Assembly (NCBI RefSeq): GCF_004331385.1 | Contig: NZ_SJON01000006.1 | Span: forward strand, 150,686 to 214,685 | DNA length: 64,000 nt | DNA from: Enterobacter quasihormaechei | GTDB lineage: Bacteria > Pseudomonadota > Gammaproteobacteria > Enterobacterales > Enterobacteriaceae | Direction of reading: 5' to 3' | Part shown: piece by piece, positions 8,804 to 20,191 of the stretch | Layout of the letters: each line of letters begins with the position of its first letter | Position numbering within the stretch: the first letter of the stretch is position 1 | Program-made: the position numbers and the translations under genes | The notes under the pieces: model-generated | Told to the model about the DNA's origin: nothing | What the model saw: the letters and a program-made list of their open reading frames with translations, nothing else | The model's database searches: none

Positions 8804-10246
8804 TCAGGCGGTGCGGCTGTTACCGGTAAACAGACGGCCATCGCGAACCAGTTCACGCGGATAACTGTTTTTCAGCCGCGAGCCGACTTTTTTCGCCAGA
8901 CCCAGCGGAAAACCCTGATACGTCACGATCGTTTCATCCTGCGCCGGACCGTTTTCCGGGTAAACGTCACGACCGCGATACCACTCTTCCGCTTCCTGAT
9001 GCGTCAGGGCGAACGTGTTTTCATGACCAGCCAGCGCAATGACCGCTTCATGCTGCCAGCGATAGCCTTTGTTGTGGATCTCCGCCAGGCGAATACCAAG
9101 GCGGGAGAAACGCACTTTACCCATCAGCGGTTCGATATGGGTCGGGAACAGCCACAGCTCTTTGTCACGCATCCAGAGGTGCAGGCTCTCATCCCAGTGC
9201 AGTCCCACTTTGTTTGCAGCCGCCTCCACCTGTGCCGCTTCACGGCCTTTAACCGGCGTGAAGGGGAATTTACCGACTTTAAACGTCGGCGCGGGCAGGG
9301 GCTCCACGGCGCCGGTTTTACGCAGGCGCGCGACGAAGAAACCTTCGCAATCGTAAATCTGCGGGAAGACATGCAGGAAGCCTTCAGGCGTGGCGGCTTC
9401 ACTGGCCGAGTCAAACAGCGTATCCAGCGGTAAAAACTCGACGGCGTCCGGATAGCGCGCCTTCAGCCACAGGCAGACATCCTCGTTTTCATCGCGGTTC
9501 AGCGTGCAGGTGGAGTAAACCAGCGTGCCGCCGGGGCGCAGGGCATGGAACGCGCTGTCGATCAGTTCACGCTGCGTGGCGGCGATCTCAAGGTTGCTTT
9601 CAACGGACCAGTTTTTTAATGCATCAGGATCTTTGCGCACCACGCCTTCGCCGGAGCAGGGCGCATCAAGCAGGATGGCATCAAAGGCTTCCGGCAGGGC
9701 AGCCCCAAAAACGCGACCGTCAAAGTGCGTTAACGCGACGTTGTGGATCCCGCAGCGGCTGATATTGGCGTGGAGAACCTTCACGCGGCTGGCGGAAAAT
9801 TCGTTGGCGAGGATCGCGCCGCGGTTGTTCATCCGGGCGGCAATCTGCGTGGTTTTAGAGCCCGGCGCCGCGGCGACATCCATCACCCGTTCAGGCTGGT
9901 TATCATCGGCAAACAGCGCGGCAACCGGCAGCATGGAGCTGGCTTCCTGAATATAAAACAGCCCGCTCAGGTGCTCGGCGGTGCTGCCGAGGGGCAAACT
10001 TTCCTCGTCATCCCGCTCGATCCAGAACCCTTCTTCACACCACGGCACCGGCGTCAGCTGCCAGCCGTAGGGGGAGACGAGATCCAGAAATGCCCCGACG
10101 CTGATTTTTAGCGTATTGACGCGAATACTCCGGCGCAAAGGGCGCTGGCAGGCGGCGATGAAATCGTCGAATGAGAGATGAGCAGGAAGCGCCTCGCGCA
10201 TCTGCGCGAGGAATTGTTCGGGAAGAAATACGGAGTTTTGAGCCAC
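8804..10246 (-). CDS. rsmF: 16S rRNA m5C1407 methyltransferase RsmF
   Basis: SAM-dependent RNA cytosine-C5 methyltransferase of 480 residues. The SAM site is [16 protein letters not shown]. The two cysteines of the NOL1/Nop2/Sun mechanism are Cys197 in DAPCSGEG and Cys247 in YSTCTL, and Cys247 coincides with the E. coli nucleophile. A C-terminal PUA-like region follows. I use the GTG at 10246 (VAQNSVF), which aligns with the E. coli MAQ start. An ATG seven codons upstream lacks a ribosome site. Confidence 0.94.
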   Translation of the reverse strand: MAQNSVFLPEQFLAQMREALPAHLSFDDFIAACQRPLRRSIRVNTLKISVGAFLDLVSPYGWQLTPVPWCEEGFWIERDDEESLPLGSTAEHLSGLFYIQEASSMLPVAALFADDNQPERVMDVAAAPGSKTTQIAARMNNRGAILANEFSASRVKVLHANISRCGIHNVALTHFDGRVFGAALPEAFDAILLDAPCSGEGVVRKDPDALKNWSVESNLEIAATQRELIDSAFHALRPGGTLVYSTCTLNRDENEDVCLWLKARYPDAVEFLPLDTLFDSASEAATPEGFLHVFPQIYDCEGFFVARLRKTGAVEPLPAPTFKVGKFPFTPVKGREAAQVEAAANKVGLHWDESLHLWMRDKELWLFPTHIEPLMGKVRFSRLGIRLAEIHNKGYRWQHEAVIALAGHENTFALTHQEAEEWYRGRDVYPENGPAQDETIVTYQGFPLGLAKKVGSRLKNSYPRELVRDGRLFTGNSRTA

Positions 10247-10323
10247 GGGCACACCACAGGGAAACATTCAGGCGCGCAGTGTAACATAAAGGCTCCGGCG
10301 CGTTGACACCGGAGCCTGCGAGA

Positions 10324-12957
10324 TTAACGCGGCAGCGCCGTGCCCCATTCGCGCCACTCTTTCGGTTCACTTTCCAGCAGCAGGAAGTGTTTACCTGCCT
10401 GCGCCTTCGGTGCCAGAGGCGTGCCAGGCGGCGTCGCGAAGGCAATGCCGCCGCGAATGAACTGGTTAAAGGTCCCCGTTTTCACCACGCCGCCGGTCAG
10501 GCCGAAGTCGAGGGAGTAACCTGAAGCCAGCCAGAACACCGAGTTATTGCGGACCAGATGCTGATAACGCTGGCTGATGCGCAGGCCGACCATCACGCGA
10601 TCGGACAGATTACCCAGCGTCAGGCTGGTTACCGTCCCGACCTCAATGCCGCGGAACAGCACCGGCGTGCCGATGCCCAGCGAACCGGCTTCCGGCACTT
10701 CAACCACGATGCTCAGACCGTCCAGATAGCGGGAATCGGTGATGGTCGCCTCCTGCAACTCAAACTCACGACGCGCGTTGCCGCGACCCGGTTCAACGTT
10801 AATGTACGGCTGAAGTATAGTGTCGAGGTGCTCAACCCCTGCGGCAGAAATTTGCGGCGTAACCACCGAGAAGCGCGAGCCAGCGCGGGCAAACGTCTGC
10901 ACATATTCCGGATAAAGCACGGCGGTGGCCTGGACTTCATTGCGCGCGGTGATGAGCTTCAGCTTCTGGACCTGCCCGATATCAATGCCGAGATAGCGGA
11001 TAGGCATCCCCTCCGCCAGTTTACCGGCGTCAAAGGTATGTAGCGTGATCTGCCCCCCGACGGCGCGCGCTGCGGTTTCAGACGGGAAGAGGATCCGCTT
11101 GTCACCTTTACGCATGTTGCCGCCCGCGCCGCTCAGGTTGTCAAAGCTGATCGCACCGCGCAGGGCACGGGAGAGGGGAGACGCCTGTACGGTCAGGCCG
11201 CTGCCGTTAAGCTGCACCTTCGCGCCGCCTTCCGCCCAGAACACGCTGTTTGGCGTGAGCAGCTTGCGGTACTCCGGCTTGATGTGCAGTTCGATATCAA
11301 ACGCGTCCGCGCGAGGGCGAACGGTGATCACTTCCCCGACCTCAAACTTGCGATAGAGCACCACGGAGCCCGCCTGGACATCCGGCAGCGTTTCAGCACT
11401 TAAGGTCAGCGTGGTGGTCGGCAAGTCGCCCATGCTGTTTTCAATGGCTTTGTCCAGATTTGCGAACAGCGGATAGCTCTCGCGCAGCGCACCTTTGCTG
11501 CCCGGCAGAATGCGGATCCCGCCGTTAACCCACTCGCTGGCGCTGGCGCCGAGGAACTCAACGCCGTCCAGGCCCACCTTCACGTCGACCCGGCTGTTGA
11601 CCACAAATTTACTGTCGCCGTGAACCAGATTGCTGTACTGCGGATCGATGGCGGCGGAGAAGGAGACCCCTTTTTCTGTCAGCTTACGTTCGAGAACCTG
11701 GCCTACCTGCACACCGTGCAGGATCAGCGGCTGTCCGGCTTCGATGCCATAGCTCTCCGGTGCGTTCAGGGTAATCGTCTGCACGCCCGGCTTTTGCAGC
11801 AGCGCTTTATCCGCCGGGGCGATAACAAAGGTTTTATTCGGCTGGCCTTCTCCCGGGATCAGCTCGAAGGTACTGCCGGTCAGCAGCGAACTGATGCTGG
11901 CGTCGCTGAGCGACAGCTTCGGATTACGCAGCTCGATACGCGTCTTCTCCCGCAGGAGATCGACCACGCTAGGATCCACGGTCATTTCGCCGGTGACGGA
12001 GCCGCCTGCATTGAGGGTTAATTTCGTCAGCTGGCCGACCTCTAACCCCTGGTACATCAGCGGGGTTGAGCCGGCTTTCAGTCCTTTAGCATCAGGCAGG
12101 GTCAGCTTGACGATGACGCCGCGCTGGCTGTGCGCCAGGTCAGCATACAGGCCAAACGTATCTTCAGCGGCGGCAGGGCTTGAGCCTTCCGGGGAATCGA
12201 AGGCGATAGCGCCATTCACCAGCGCCGCCAGGCTCTCAAGCTTCACTTTCGCACCGCTTAAGCTTAGATCGGCATCGACGCCGGAGACGTTCCAGAAGCG
12301 GCTGCCTTTTTTCACCAGGTTGGTAAAGCGCCGTTCGATCAGCACGTCGATGGTCACGCCGTCTTTGTTCGGGTTAATGGCGTAATCATACACGCGGCCA
12401 ACCGGAATTTTGCGGAAATAGACCAGAGAACCGCTGTTCAGCGATCCTAAATCCGGCGCGCGGAGATGGATCATCAAATCGCCGTTATTCAGCCGGTATT
12501 TTGGCTGCGTATCCAGCGCAACGAAGTGATCCTGCGGCTCACCTTTACCGGGCATCATGCCGATATAGTTACCGCCCACAAGCGCATCCAGCCCGGAAAC
12601 ACCGGCCAGCGAGGCTTTTGGCGTTACCAGCCAGAACTGCGTTTCGGCGCGCAGCGCGTCCTGCATATCGGACTTAATGCTCGCCCGCACCTGGATTTTG
12701 TTCAGCCCTTTGCCGAGAGAGATATCCTGCACGGTACCCACTTCCACCCCCTGGAAGCGAACGGGGGTACGTCCGGCGACAATGCCGTCCGCAGACTGGA
12801 AATCAATCGTGATGGTACTTCCGCGATCTTCATAGCTCGTCCAGATAAGCCAGCCTGCGATCATCAGTGCGATGACAGGCAGCAGCCAGAATGGCGAAAT
12901 ACGACGTTTAGTTTTAATTCTCGCTTCAGTCGGCGAAGCGGGCGTTTCCTGACTCAT
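10324..12957 (-). CDS. letB: LetB, seven-MCE-domain lipid transport tunnel
   Basis: The 877-residue protein (formerly YebT) is an inner-membrane-anchored, periplasm-spanning stack of MCE rings that forms a hydrophobic tunnel for phospholipids between the membranes. One membrane helix (about residues 22-42) is followed by seven repeats. Each repeat begins with a phrase like 'RGIEVGTV', for example [55 protein letters not shown] and FRGIEVGTV. The start is MSQETPAS; an upstream in-frame methionine is inside letA. The gene begins within the 3' end of letA (32-base overlap), indicating coupled synthesis. Confidence 0.97.
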   Translation of the reverse strand: MSQETPASPTEARIKTKRRISPFWLLPVIALMIAGWLIWTSYEDRGSTITIDFQSADGIVAGRTPVRFQGVEVGTVQDISLGKGLNKIQVRASIKSDMQDALRAETQFWLVTPKASLAGVSGLDALVGGNYIGMMPGKGEPQDHFVALDTQPKYRLNNGDLMIHLRAPDLGSLNSGSLVYFRKIPVGRVYDYAINPNKDGVTIDVLIERRFTNLVKKGSRFWNVSGVDADLSLSGAKVKLESLAALVNGAIAFDSPEGSSPAAAEDTFGLYADLAHSQRGVIVKLTLPDAKGLKAGSTPLMYQGLEVGQLTKLTLNAGGSVTGEMTVDPSVVDLLREKTRIELRNPKLSLSDASISSLLTGSTFELIPGEGQPNKTFVIAPADKALLQKPGVQTITLNAPESYGIEAGQPLILHGVQVGQVLERKLTEKGVSFSAAIDPQYSNLVHGDSKFVVNSRVDVKVGLDGVEFLGASASEWVNGGIRILPGSKGALRESYPLFANLDKAIENSMGDLPTTTLTLSAETLPDVQAGSVVLYRKFEVGEVITVRPRADAFDIELHIKPEYRKLLTPNSVFWAEGGAKVQLNGSGLTVQASPLSRALRGAISFDNLSGAGGNMRKGDKRILFPSETAARAVGGQITLHTFDAGKLAEGMPIRYLGIDIGQVQKLKLITARNEVQATAVLYPEYVQTFARAGSRFSVVTPQISAAGVEHLDTILQPYINVEPGRGNARREFELQEATITDSRYLDGLSIVVEVPEAGSLGIGTPVLFRGIEVGTVTSLTLGNLSDRVMVGLRISQRYQHLVRNNSVFWLASGYSLDFGLTGGVVKTGTFNQFIRGGIAFATPPGTPLAPKAQAGKHFLLLESEPKEWREWGTALPR

Positions 12958-14209
12958 GTGCGTCCCAAAGTAAGCGGCTGTCCAGCCATTCCACTGCAAG
13001 AATAGTCAATATCACCGCAGAGCCGAAATAAAAAGCTGCGGGTCCCATGGTAAAAGCAAGTAACTGATCGCGATTGATGAGCGACATCATCAGCGAAATC
13101 ACGAACAGATCCAACATCGACCAGCGACCGATCCAGGTCACGAATCGCAGAAGCAGGATGCGGGTGCGGAGTCCTTGTTCGCATTTAAAGTGAATGCTGA
13201 TAAGTAGCGTAAACATCACCACCACTTTGGTAAAGGGCACCAGAATACTGGCGATAAAAACAATCGCGGCGACCCCCACGTTACTGTGCGCCAGAGAAAT
13301 AATCCCGGAGAGGATAGTATCTTCCTGGCGGGCACCGTTCACGTAAATCACCGAGATAGGCAGCATGTTGGCCGGGAACAAAAATACCAGCGAGGCGATG
13401 AGCGCCGCCCAGCATTTTTGCAGGCTATTGTTGCGCCGCAATCTTAGCGGAATATGGCAGCGCGGGCACCTGCCGCGTTTATCCGGAAAACCGGTGTAAT
13501 GACATCCCAGGCAGACGCGCAGGTTTTCATCAGGCCGTGTCGCGGGGCGCTGCGGGTAAAAGCGCTCCCAGAGCTGTTCAACGTTCAGATGAATCATGGT
13601 CAAAATGCTCAGCAGGACCAGCGATATGAACGCAAAAAGGCCAATGCCGGGCTGTAAAAACGCGTAGTCCTGCACCTTGATGGAGGCAACGCCGACGCCC
13701 ACTAGATAGATATCCAGCATGACCCACTCTTTGAGCTTATCCAGCATCAGCAGAACCGGGCGCAGGTTCATCCCCAGAATATTGCCAAACCACAGGTAGG
13801 CAATCGCCGCGACCAGCACCAGCGGCGCGCCGACCACGCAGAACAGCACCATCGCGCCGGTGAGCGGATCGCCCTCGCGCGTCATCTGCCAGATCCCCTG
13901 AAATACGTTGGCGTCGATGCGCACGCCCAGAAGATAGAGCTTCAGCAGCGGTTCGGTCCAGGCAAACGGCATCAGCAGCAGCATGGTGACCGCCATTGCG
14001 GCCAGACGCGTTAGCGACCAGTCTCGTCCATCGCGAATTTTGGCATCGCAGCGAGGACAAAAGGCGCTTTGGTGCGATTTCATCTTCGGCAACATAAAAA
14101 GCGTATCGCACTGGGGGCAACGCTGATAATGTGCACGAGGCAAAGCTTCGCTTACCGTATGGATAACGATCTTTCCTGTCGGCGTAATTTTGGGTGTTTT
14201 TATGGCCAT
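12926..14209 (-). CDS. letA: LetA, PqiA-family membrane partner of LetB
   Basis: A 427-residue inner-membrane protein (formerly YebS) with two homologous halves. Each half begins with a zinc-ribbon of two CxxC pairs (CPQC...CPRC near residue 32-54, and CLGC...CPRC near 225-245) and is followed by about four membrane helices. It is thought to feed or energise lipid movement through LetB. First gene of the letAB operon; it faces msrC across a 132-base divergent promoter region. Length equals the E. coli protein. Confidence 0.96.
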   Translation of the reverse strand: MAIKTPKITPTGKIVIHTVSEALPRAHYQRCPQCDTLFMLPKMKSHQSAFCPRCDAKIRDGRDWSLTRLAAMAVTMLLLMPFAWTEPLLKLYLLGVRIDANVFQGIWQMTREGDPLTGAMVLFCVVGAPLVLVAAIAYLWFGNILGMNLRPVLLMLDKLKEWVMLDIYLVGVGVASIKVQDYAFLQPGIGLFAFISLVLLSILTMIHLNVEQLWERFYPQRPATRPDENLRVCLGCHYTGFPDKRGRCPRCHIPLRLRRNNSLQKCWAALIASLVFLFPANMLPISVIYVNGARQEDTILSGIISLAHSNVGVAAIVFIASILVPFTKVVVMFTLLISIHFKCEQGLRTRILLLRFVTWIGRWSMLDLFVISLMMSLINRDQLLAFTMGPAAFYFGSAVILTILAVEWLDSRLLWDAHESGNARFAD

Positions 14210-14341
14210 GAGTCGCGCGCGGTTTAGTATTGTTGAAAGTTATAATAACTCATGTACGGATTCATCTTGAGCATGAGCGCATTTAATGCTTATTTTAATA
14301 GGCTATGCGGTAAATTTGTAAGTTAACTAAGTGATTGAAGA

Positions 14342-14839
14342 ATGAACAAAACAGAATTCTACGCGGATCTGAATCGCGATTTTAAAGCATTAATGGCAGG
14401 GGAAACCAGTTTCTTAGCCACTCTGGCAAATACCAGCGCGTTACTCTTCGAGCGCCTCTCTGACGTGAACTGGGCCGGCTTTTATCTGCTGGAAGACGAC
14501 ACGCTGGTGCTTGGGCCGTTTCAGGGCAAGCTGGCCTGCGTTCGCATTCCGGTAGGGCGCGGCGTGTGCGGTACCGCCGTGGCAACGCGTGAGGTTCAGC
14601 GCGTTGAAGACGTCCACGCGTTTGACGGCCATATTGCCTGCGATGCCGCAAGCAACGCTGAAATCGTACTGCCGCTGGTGGTAAAAAATCAGATTATTGG
14701 CGTTCTGGATATCGACAGCACGGTCTTCAGCCGCTTCACTGCCGAGGACGAACAGGGGCTGCGCACGCTTGCGGCGAACCTGGAAAATGTTCTTGCAGAG
14801 ACCGATTATCATAAATTCTTTGCGAGCGTCGCAGGATAA
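14342..14839 (+). CDS. msrC: Free methionine-(R)-sulfoxide reductase
   Basis: GAF-domain enzyme of 165 residues that reduces free methionine-R-sulfoxide with thioredoxin. The three redox cysteines are Cys66 (KLACVRIP), Cys76 (GRGVCGTA) and Cys100 (GHIACDAA). They correspond to Cys84/94/118 of the longer E. coli numbering. The nearly identical N-terminus MNKTEFYADLNRDF supports the start. Confidence 0.95.
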   Translation: MNKTEFYADLNRDFKALMAGETSFLATLANTSALLFERLSDVNWAGFYLLEDDTLVLGPFQGKLACVRIPVGRGVCGTAVATREVQRVEDVHAFDGHIACDAASNAEIVLPLVVKNQIIGVLDIDSTVFSRFTAEDEQGLRTLAANLENVLAETDYHKFFASVAG

Positions 14840-14874
14840 TCAACGGATAACGTAGCATTTACTGATAGCGTCAT

Positions 14875-14880
14875 TATAAT
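14875..14880 (+). promoter_or_regulatory. Candidate -10 of proQ promoter
   Basis: A perfect TATAAT lies 56 bases before the proQ start in the msrC-proQ gap. The -35 region is poor, so this is only a candidate. Confidence 0.4.
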
Positions 14881-14935
14881 GTCGCCTGTTCATGCCTGCG
14901 CTTGTTGGCAACGTCCGTTGTAATCAGGAAATTTC

Positions 14936-15622
14936 ATGGAAAATCAACCTAAGTTGAATAGCAGTAAAGAAGTTATCGCATTTCTGGCCGAGCGTTTCCC
15001 GCAGTGCTTCAGCGCTGAAGGTGAAGCGCGTCCTCTGAAAGTCGGTATCTTTCAGGATCTGGTCGCGCGCGTTGAGGGGGAGATGAACCTCAGCAAAACG
15101 CAGCTTCGCTCTGCATTACGCCTTTATACCTCGAGCTGGCGTTACCTGTACGGTATCAAGCCGGGTGCGACCCGTGTCGACCTTGACGGCAACCCGTGCG
15201 GTGAGCTGGACGAACAGCACGTAGAACATGCGCGTAAGCAGCTTGAAGAAGCCAAAGCTCGCGTGCAGGCACAGCGTGCGGAACAGCAGGCGAAAAAACG
15301 CGAAGCCGCAGCGGCAAACGGTCAGGAAGACGCCCCTCGTCGCGAGCGTAAACCGCGCCCGGCACCGCGTCGTGCAGAAAATAACGATCGCAAACCGCGT
15401 GCTGACAAACCAGCAGCTAAAGCCCCACGTGCGCCGCGCGAAGAGCCGCGCCACACCCCGGTTTCTGACATCAATGCGCTGAGCGTGGGTCAGTCTCTGA
15501 AGGTGAAAGCGGGTAACAACGCGATGGACGCCACCGTACTGGAAATCACCAAAGATGGCGTTCGTGTACAGCTGACTTCTGGTATGTCAATGATTGTACG
15601 CGCAGAACACTTGTTGTTCTGA
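14936..15622 (+). CDS. proQ: RNA chaperone ProQ
   Basis: A 228-residue global RNA-binding protein. The N-terminal FinO/ProQ domain (about 1-120) includes [18 protein letters not shown] and the helix [24 protein letters not shown] long lysine/arginine/alanine-rich linker follows (about 120-175). The C-terminal Tudor-like domain (about 180-228) begins [16 protein letters not shown]. It stabilises many sRNAs and 3' UTRs and affects ProP activity and osmotic adaptation. It is followed after 19 bases by prc, and the pair is normally cotranscribed. Confidence 0.97.
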   Translation: MENQPKLNSSKEVIAFLAERFPQCFSAEGEARPLKVGIFQDLVARVEGEMNLSKTQLRSALRLYTSSWRYLYGIKPGATRVDLDGNPCGELDEQHVEHARKQLEEAKARVQAQRAEQQAKKREAAAANGQEDAPRRERKPRPAPRRAENNDRKPRADKPAAKAPRAPREEPRHTPVSDINALSVGQSLKVKAGNNAMDATVLEITKDGVRVQLTSGMSMIVRAEHLLF

Positions 15623-15641
15623 AACGGAGGCCGAGCCTGGC

Positions 15642-17690
15642 ATGAACACTTTTTTTAAGCTCACCGCGTTGGCTGGCCTGTTTGCTATAACAGGCCACGC
15701 TTTCGCTGTGGACGATATTACGCGTGTCGATCGAATTCCGGTTCTCAAGGAAGAGACTCAGCACGCGACGGTGAGTGAGCGCGTGACGTCGCGCTTTACT
15801 CGTTCGCACTATCGTCAGTTCGATCTCGATCAGGCCTTTTCGGCCAAAATCTTCGACCGTTATCTGAACTTGCTGGATTACAGCCATAACGTACTGCTGG
15901 CCAGCGATGTCGAACAGTTCGCGAAACGCAAATCCGAAGTGGGTGATGAGCTGCGCTCCGGAAAGCTGGATCTGTTTTACGATCTCTACAACTTATCGCA
16001 AAAGCGCCGTTTTGAACGTTATCAATACGCGCTCAAAGTGCTGGAACGTCCAATGGACTTCACCGGCAACGACACCTTTAATCTGGACCGCAGCAAAGCG
16101 CCATGGCCGAAAGACGAGGCTGAGCTGAATGCGCTGTGGGACGGAAAAGTCAAATATGATGAACTGAGCCTCAAGCTCACCGGCAAAGACGAGAAAGAGA
16201 TCCGTGAGACGTTAAACCGTCGCTACAAGTTCGCTATTCGTCGTCTGGCGCAGACCAACAGTGAAGACGTTTTTTCACTGGCGATGACTGCGTTTGCGCA
16301 TGAAATTGACCCGCACACCAACTATCTCTCTCCACGTAACACCGAACAGTTCAATACCGAAATGAGCCTGTCTCTGGAAGGTATTGGTGCGGTGCTTCAG
16401 ATGGACGATGACTACACCGTTATCAACTCCATGGTGGCCGGTGGCCCCGCGTCTAAAAGCAAAGCGATCAGCGTAGGCGACCGCATTGTCGGTGTTGGTC
16501 AGACCGGAAAGAGCATGGTGGACGTGATTGGCTGGCGTCTTGATGACGTTGTTGCGCTGATCAAAGGGCCGAAGGGCAGCAAAGTGCGCCTGGAGATCCT
16601 GCCAGCCGGTAAGGGCACCAAAACCCGCATCATTACCCTGACCCGTGAGCGTATCCGTCTGGAAGATCGCGCGGTGAAAATGTCGGTGAAAACCGTGGGT
16701 AAAGAGAAGGTTGGCGTACTGGATATCCCGGGCTTCTACGTTGGCCTGACCGATGACGTGAAAGTGCAGCTACAGAAGCTTGAGAAGCAGAATGTCAGCA
16801 GCGTAATCATTGACCTGCGCAGCAACGGCGGCGGGGCGCTGACCGAAGCCGTCTCGCTGTCCGGGCTGTTTATCCCGTCTGGCCCGGTGGTGCAGGTGCG
16901 CGATAACAACGGTAAAGTGCGTGAAGATGCCGATACCGATGGCGTGGTCTACTATAAGGGGCCGCTGGTGGTCCTGGTGGATCGCTTCAGTGCCTCTGCA
17001 TCGGAAATCTTTGCTGCCGCCATGCAGGATTATGGCCGGGCGTTAATTGTCGGCGAACCGACCTTTGGCAAGGGCACCGTTCAGCAGTATCGCTCTCTGA
17101 ACCGTATTTATGACCAGATGCTGCGCCCTGAATGGCCGGCGTTGGGTTCAGTACAGTACACCATTCAGAAGTTTTACCGCGTCAACGGCGGCAGTACGCA
17201 GCGTAAAGGCGTCACGCCGGACATCATGATGCCGACAGGTACCGAAGAGACGGAAACCGGCGAGAAGTTTGAAGATAACGCGTTGCCGTGGGATAGCATC
17301 GATGCCGCGACATTCGTGAAATCGGGTGATATGAAACAGTTCGGACCGGAACTGTTGAAAAATCACAACGATCGTATTGGGAAGGATCCTGAATTCCAGT
17401 ACATCATGAAGGACATTGCGCGTTTCAACGCACTGAAAGCGAAACGGAATATTGTGTCTCTGAACTACGCCCAGCGTGAGAAAGAGAACAATGAAGATGA
17501 CGCGACGCGTCTGGCGCGTATCAACGATCGCTTCAAGCGTGAAGGTAAGCCTCTGCTCAAAAAACTGGACGATCTGCCTAAGGATTACCAGGAGCCCGAT
17601 CCGTATCTGGACGAGACGGTGCATATCGCGCTTGATCTCGCGACGCTGGAAAAAGATAAACCTGCCGTGCAACCTGCTCCGGCAAAATAA
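15642..17690 (+). CDS. prc: Tail-specific (C-terminal processing) protease Prc
   Basis: Periplasmic S41 protease of 683 residues with a signal peptide ending ...HAFA. It cleaves substrates with nonpolar C-termini, including FtsI, and degrades MepS with NlpI. The PDZ domain lies about residues 240-320. The catalytic dyad is Ser452 (SASASEIF) and Lys477 (FGKGTVQQ), as in E. coli. The start at MNTFFK was chosen over an earlier in-frame ATG inside proQ, and GGAGG precedes it. Confidence 0.97.
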   Translation: MNTFFKLTALAGLFAITGHAFAVDDITRVDRIPVLKEETQHATVSERVTSRFTRSHYRQFDLDQAFSAKIFDRYLNLLDYSHNVLLASDVEQFAKRKSEVGDELRSGKLDLFYDLYNLSQKRRFERYQYALKVLERPMDFTGNDTFNLDRSKAPWPKDEAELNALWDGKVKYDELSLKLTGKDEKEIRETLNRRYKFAIRRLAQTNSEDVFSLAMTAFAHEIDPHTNYLSPRNTEQFNTEMSLSLEGIGAVLQMDDDYTVINSMVAGGPASKSKAISVGDRIVGVGQTGKSMVDVIGWRLDDVVALIKGPKGSKVRLEILPAGKGTKTRIITLTRERIRLEDRAVKMSVKTVGKEKVGVLDIPGFYVGLTDDVKVQLQKLEKQNVSSVIIDLRSNGGGALTEAVSLSGLFIPSGPVVQVRDNNGKVREDADTDGVVYYKGPLVVLVDRFSASASEIFAAAMQDYGRALIVGEPTFGKGTVQQYRSLNRIYDQMLRPEWPALGSVQYTIQKFYRVNGGSTQRKGVTPDIMMPTGTEETETGEKFEDNALPWDSIDAATFVKSGDMKQFGPELLKNHNDRIGKDPEFQYIMKDIARFNALKAKRNIVSLNYAQREKENNEDDATRLARINDRFKREGKPLLKKLDDLPKDYQEPDPYLDETVHIALDLATLEKDKPAVQPAPAK

Positions 17691-17698
17691 CTCCCCAA

Positions 17699-17727
17699 CA
17701 GGCACAAGAGATTGTGCCTGTTTCTTT
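17699..17727 (+). terminator. prc terminator
   Basis: Perfect 9-bp stem CAGGCACAA-GAGA-TTGTGCCTG followed by TTTCTTTTT, nine bases after the prc stop codon. Confidence 0.9.
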
Positions 17728-17805
17728 TTGTTCTGCATCCTTCCGTCAGGCAGATTTCCAATTGTGTAAAGTTGTGTCTTTCTGGTGACTTACGCCGTCT
17801 GGATG

Positions 17806-17831
17806 CTTGAAAATACCCGCAATACCCATAC
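17806..17831 (+). promoter_or_regulatory. Sigma-32 heat-shock promoter of htpX
   Basis: CTTGAAA, a 12-base spacer and CCCATAC match the sigma-32 consensus (CTTGAAA and CCCCATNT) very well. The site is 53 bases before the htpX start. htpX is a known heat-shock and Cpx gene in E. coli. A perfect dyad, TACCCA-N7-TGGGTA (17823-17841), covers the -10 end of this promoter. Confidence 0.8.
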
Positions 17832-17883
17832 GATGTGGGTAATCGCATAGTGCGTTTTGTTAAACTGAGGTTAAAAGAATATT

Positions 17884-18765
17884 ATGATGCGAATCGCGCT
17901 CTTCCTGCTCACCAACCTTGCGGTTATGGTGGTATTCGGGCTGGTGCTAAGCCTGACGGGAATTCAGTCGAGCAGCGTTCAGGGTCTGTTGATTATGGCG
18001 CTGCTGTTTGGTTTCGGTGGCTCTTTCATTTCACTGCTGATGTCGAAGTGGATGGCACTGAAATCCGTGGGCGGTGAAGTTATCGAGCAGCCGCGTAACG
18101 ATATGGAACAGTGGCTGGTGAGCACGGTTGCTCAGCAGTCAAAGCAGGCGGGCATTGCCATGCCGCAGGTGGCGATCTACCACGCGCCGGATATTAACGC
18201 ATTTGCTACCGGTGCGCGTCGTGACGCGTCCCTGGTGGCCGTCAGTACCGGTTTGCTGCAAAACATGAGCCGTGACGAAGCGGAAGCGGTTATTGCTCAC
18301 GAGATCAGCCACATCGCCAACGGCGATATGGTCACCATGACCCTGATCCAGGGCGTGGTGAACACCTTCGTTATCTTTATTTCCCGTATTCTGGCGCAAA
18401 TTGCTGCCGGGTTTATGGGCGGCAACCGTGATGAGGGTGAAGAGAGCAACGGCAACCCGCTGATCTATTTTGCTGTTTCGATGGTGCTGGAACTGGTGTT
18501 CGGTATCCTGGCAAGCATCATTACCATGTGGTTCTCCCGTCACCGTGAGTTCCATGCGGATGCCGGTTCAGCGAAACTGGTGGGTCGTGAGAAGATGATT
18601 GCAGCGCTGCAACGTCTGAAAACCAGCTACGAGCCGCAGGAAGCGAACAGCATGATGGCCTTCTGCATCAACGGTAAATCTAAGTCGCTGAGCGAGCTGT
18701 TTATGTCTCACCCGCCGCTGGATAAACGTATCGAAGCGCTGCGTAGCGGCGAATACCTGAAGTAA
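17884..18765 (+). CDS. htpX: Heat-shock membrane metalloprotease HtpX
   Basis: Inner-membrane M48 zinc protease of 293 residues that acts with FtsH in membrane protein quality control. Two N-terminal membrane helices (about 5-55) are followed by the zinc site HEISH (His139, Glu140, His143). Two further hydrophobic segments and a third ligand Glu in [12 protein letters not shown] complete the fold. The start codon is the first of two tandem ATGs, as in E. coli. Confidence 0.97.
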   Translation: MMRIALFLLTNLAVMVVFGLVLSLTGIQSSSVQGLLIMALLFGFGGSFISLLMSKWMALKSVGGEVIEQPRNDMEQWLVSTVAQQSKQAGIAMPQVAIYHAPDINAFATGARRDASLVAVSTGLLQNMSRDEAEAVIAHEISHIANGDMVTMTLIQGVVNTFVIFISRILAQIAAGFMGGNRDEGEESNGNPLIYFAVSMVLELVFGILASIITMWFSRHREFHADAGSAKLVGREKMIAALQRLKTSYEPQEANSMMAFCINGKSKSLSELFMSHPPLDKRIEALRSGEYLK

Positions 18766-18781
18766 TACCCGCCGCATGAAT

Positions 18782-18819
18782 AAAAACCGGGCAGGAGACC
18801 CTCTCCGCCCGGTTTTTTT
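18782..18819. terminator. Bidirectional terminator, htpX and yebQ
   Basis: Stem AAAAACCGGGC with GCCCGGTTTTTTT between the two convergent genes. The T-run on the plus side touches the yebQ stop codon. Confidence 0.88.
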
Positions 18820-20191
18820 ATGCCTGCGCCTTCGGCTGGGTGATACGAAGCCCGCTGACGACAGCCGCGAGGGTTGCCAGCGTCCCAGCGGTGATCAGCG
18901 CAACGTGTGTCGCATTCTGCCCGGCAAGGTTAAACATCAACGCCACCAGTGCGGCCCCGGTGCTTTGCCCTAATAGTCTTGCCGTCCCCAGCATTCCGCT
19001 GGCACCACCGCTGCGATGGCGTGGGGCAGAGGTGATAATCGTGTGGTTATTCGGTGACTGGAACAGTCCAAAACCTGCTCCGCACAGGATCATGCGCCAG
19101 ATAATATCCATGTCCCCCGGCGAGGAGGGCAGTAGCGCCAGCGCAAACAGTCCCACAGCCATGACTACCAGCCCGATAGCCCCCAGCAGTCCGGCGTGAA
19201 CTCGCTCAATAAGATACCCGGCCAGCGGGGCCATCACCATGGTTGCCAGAGGCCAGGGCGTGAGCAGCAAGCCCGTTTCCACTTCCGAACGACCAATCAC
19301 GCTCTGTAAAAAGAACGGCAGCGCAACCAGCGCCAGCATCTGAGCGCAAAACGAGCAAATTGAGGTGCAAATGGAGAGCGAGAACAGCGGTATACGCAGC
19401 AAATCTACCGGCAGTAACGGCACGGGGAGCGCCAGCTGGCGTCGTACAAAGAAAAAGCCGATAACAAGCATGGCAACGATTTCTGCGGCAATGAGCATTA
19501 GCGACTGCCCCTGCGCAAATCCGCTCAGCGCGGTAATCAGCAGGCCAAAGGTCAGCGCGTTCATCACGGCGCTGGGCAGGTCGAAGCGTGGCGTGGTATT
19601 TTTTGGACCATTTTCCGGGAGATAGCGCAGGGCGAAGAAGATAGCCACGATGCCAAGGGGCACGTTGATGGCAAACAGCCATTGCCACGAGGCGACAGAC
19701 AGAATGGCAGCGGCAATCGTCGGCCCGGCGGCAGACGACACGGCCACAATAAAGGAGTTAATGCCCATGCCGCGTCCAAGGTGGCGATGAGGATAGATAA
19801 GCCGAATCAGGGCCGTATTCACGCTCATCAGCGCCGCGCCCCCAAAGCCCTGAGCGATACGCGCCAGGGTGAGGGTGTGCAGCGAATCGGAAAGGGCACA
19901 GAAGAGCGAGGTGAGGGTAAAGACCACCAGCCCGCACTGGTAAACCCGGCGATAGCCAAACATATCGCCGAGGAAAGAGAGTGACAGGAGAGAAATCACA
20001 ATCGCTATCTGGTACGCATTCACTATCCAGATGGAGCTTGCGGGAGACGCATTAAGATCTTTTGCAATGGTAGGAAGAGCAACGTTAGCAATCGCACCGT
20101 CAAGGACGGCCATCGAAATGCCGATGACAATAGTGGCAATTGCCCCGTACCGTTGCGGTAAGGGCAGGCCATCAGAAACGTTTTTTTGCAT
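18818..20191 (-). CDS. yebQ: YebQ, MFS drug:H+ antiporter (DHA2, 14 TM)
   Basis: A 457-residue major facilitator protein of the 14-helix DHA2 class. Visible motifs are GISMAVLDGAIANVALPTIA in helix 1, the motif A segment LGDMFGYRR after helix 2, and motif C-like SSAAGPTIA in helix 5. Homologs of this class export cationic or hydrophobic compounds, but no substrate is established for YebQ. The ATG and N-terminus match the E. coli protein. It is divergent from kdgR, sharing a 178-base control region. Confidence 0.93.
   Translation of the reverse strand: MQKNVSDGLPLPQRYGAIATIVIGISMAVLDGAIANVALPTIAKDLNASPASSIWIVNAYQIAIVISLLSLSFLGDMFGYRRVYQCGLVVFTLTSLFCALSDSLHTLTLARIAQGFGGAALMSVNTALIRLIYPHRHLGRGMGINSFIVAVSSAAGPTIAAAILSVASWQWLFAINVPLGIVAIFFALRYLPENGPKNTTPRFDLPSAVMNALTFGLLITALSGFAQGQSLMLIAAEIVAMLVIGFFFVRRQLALPVPLLPVDLLRIPLFSLSICTSICSFCAQMLALVALPFFLQSVIGRSEVETGLLLTPWPLATMVMAPLAGYLIERVHAGLLGAIGLVVMAVGLFALALLPSSPGDMDIIWRMILCGAGFGLFQSPNNHTIITSAPRHRSGGASGMLGTARLLGQSTGAALVALMFNLAGQNATHVALITAGTLATLAAVVSGLRITQPKAQA

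Noticed and set aside
17762..17785. CpxR-type site (GTAAA-N5-GTCTT) upstream of htpX
   Set aside because: Only the first half matches. Cpx control of htpX is known from E. coli but this site is too weak to call.
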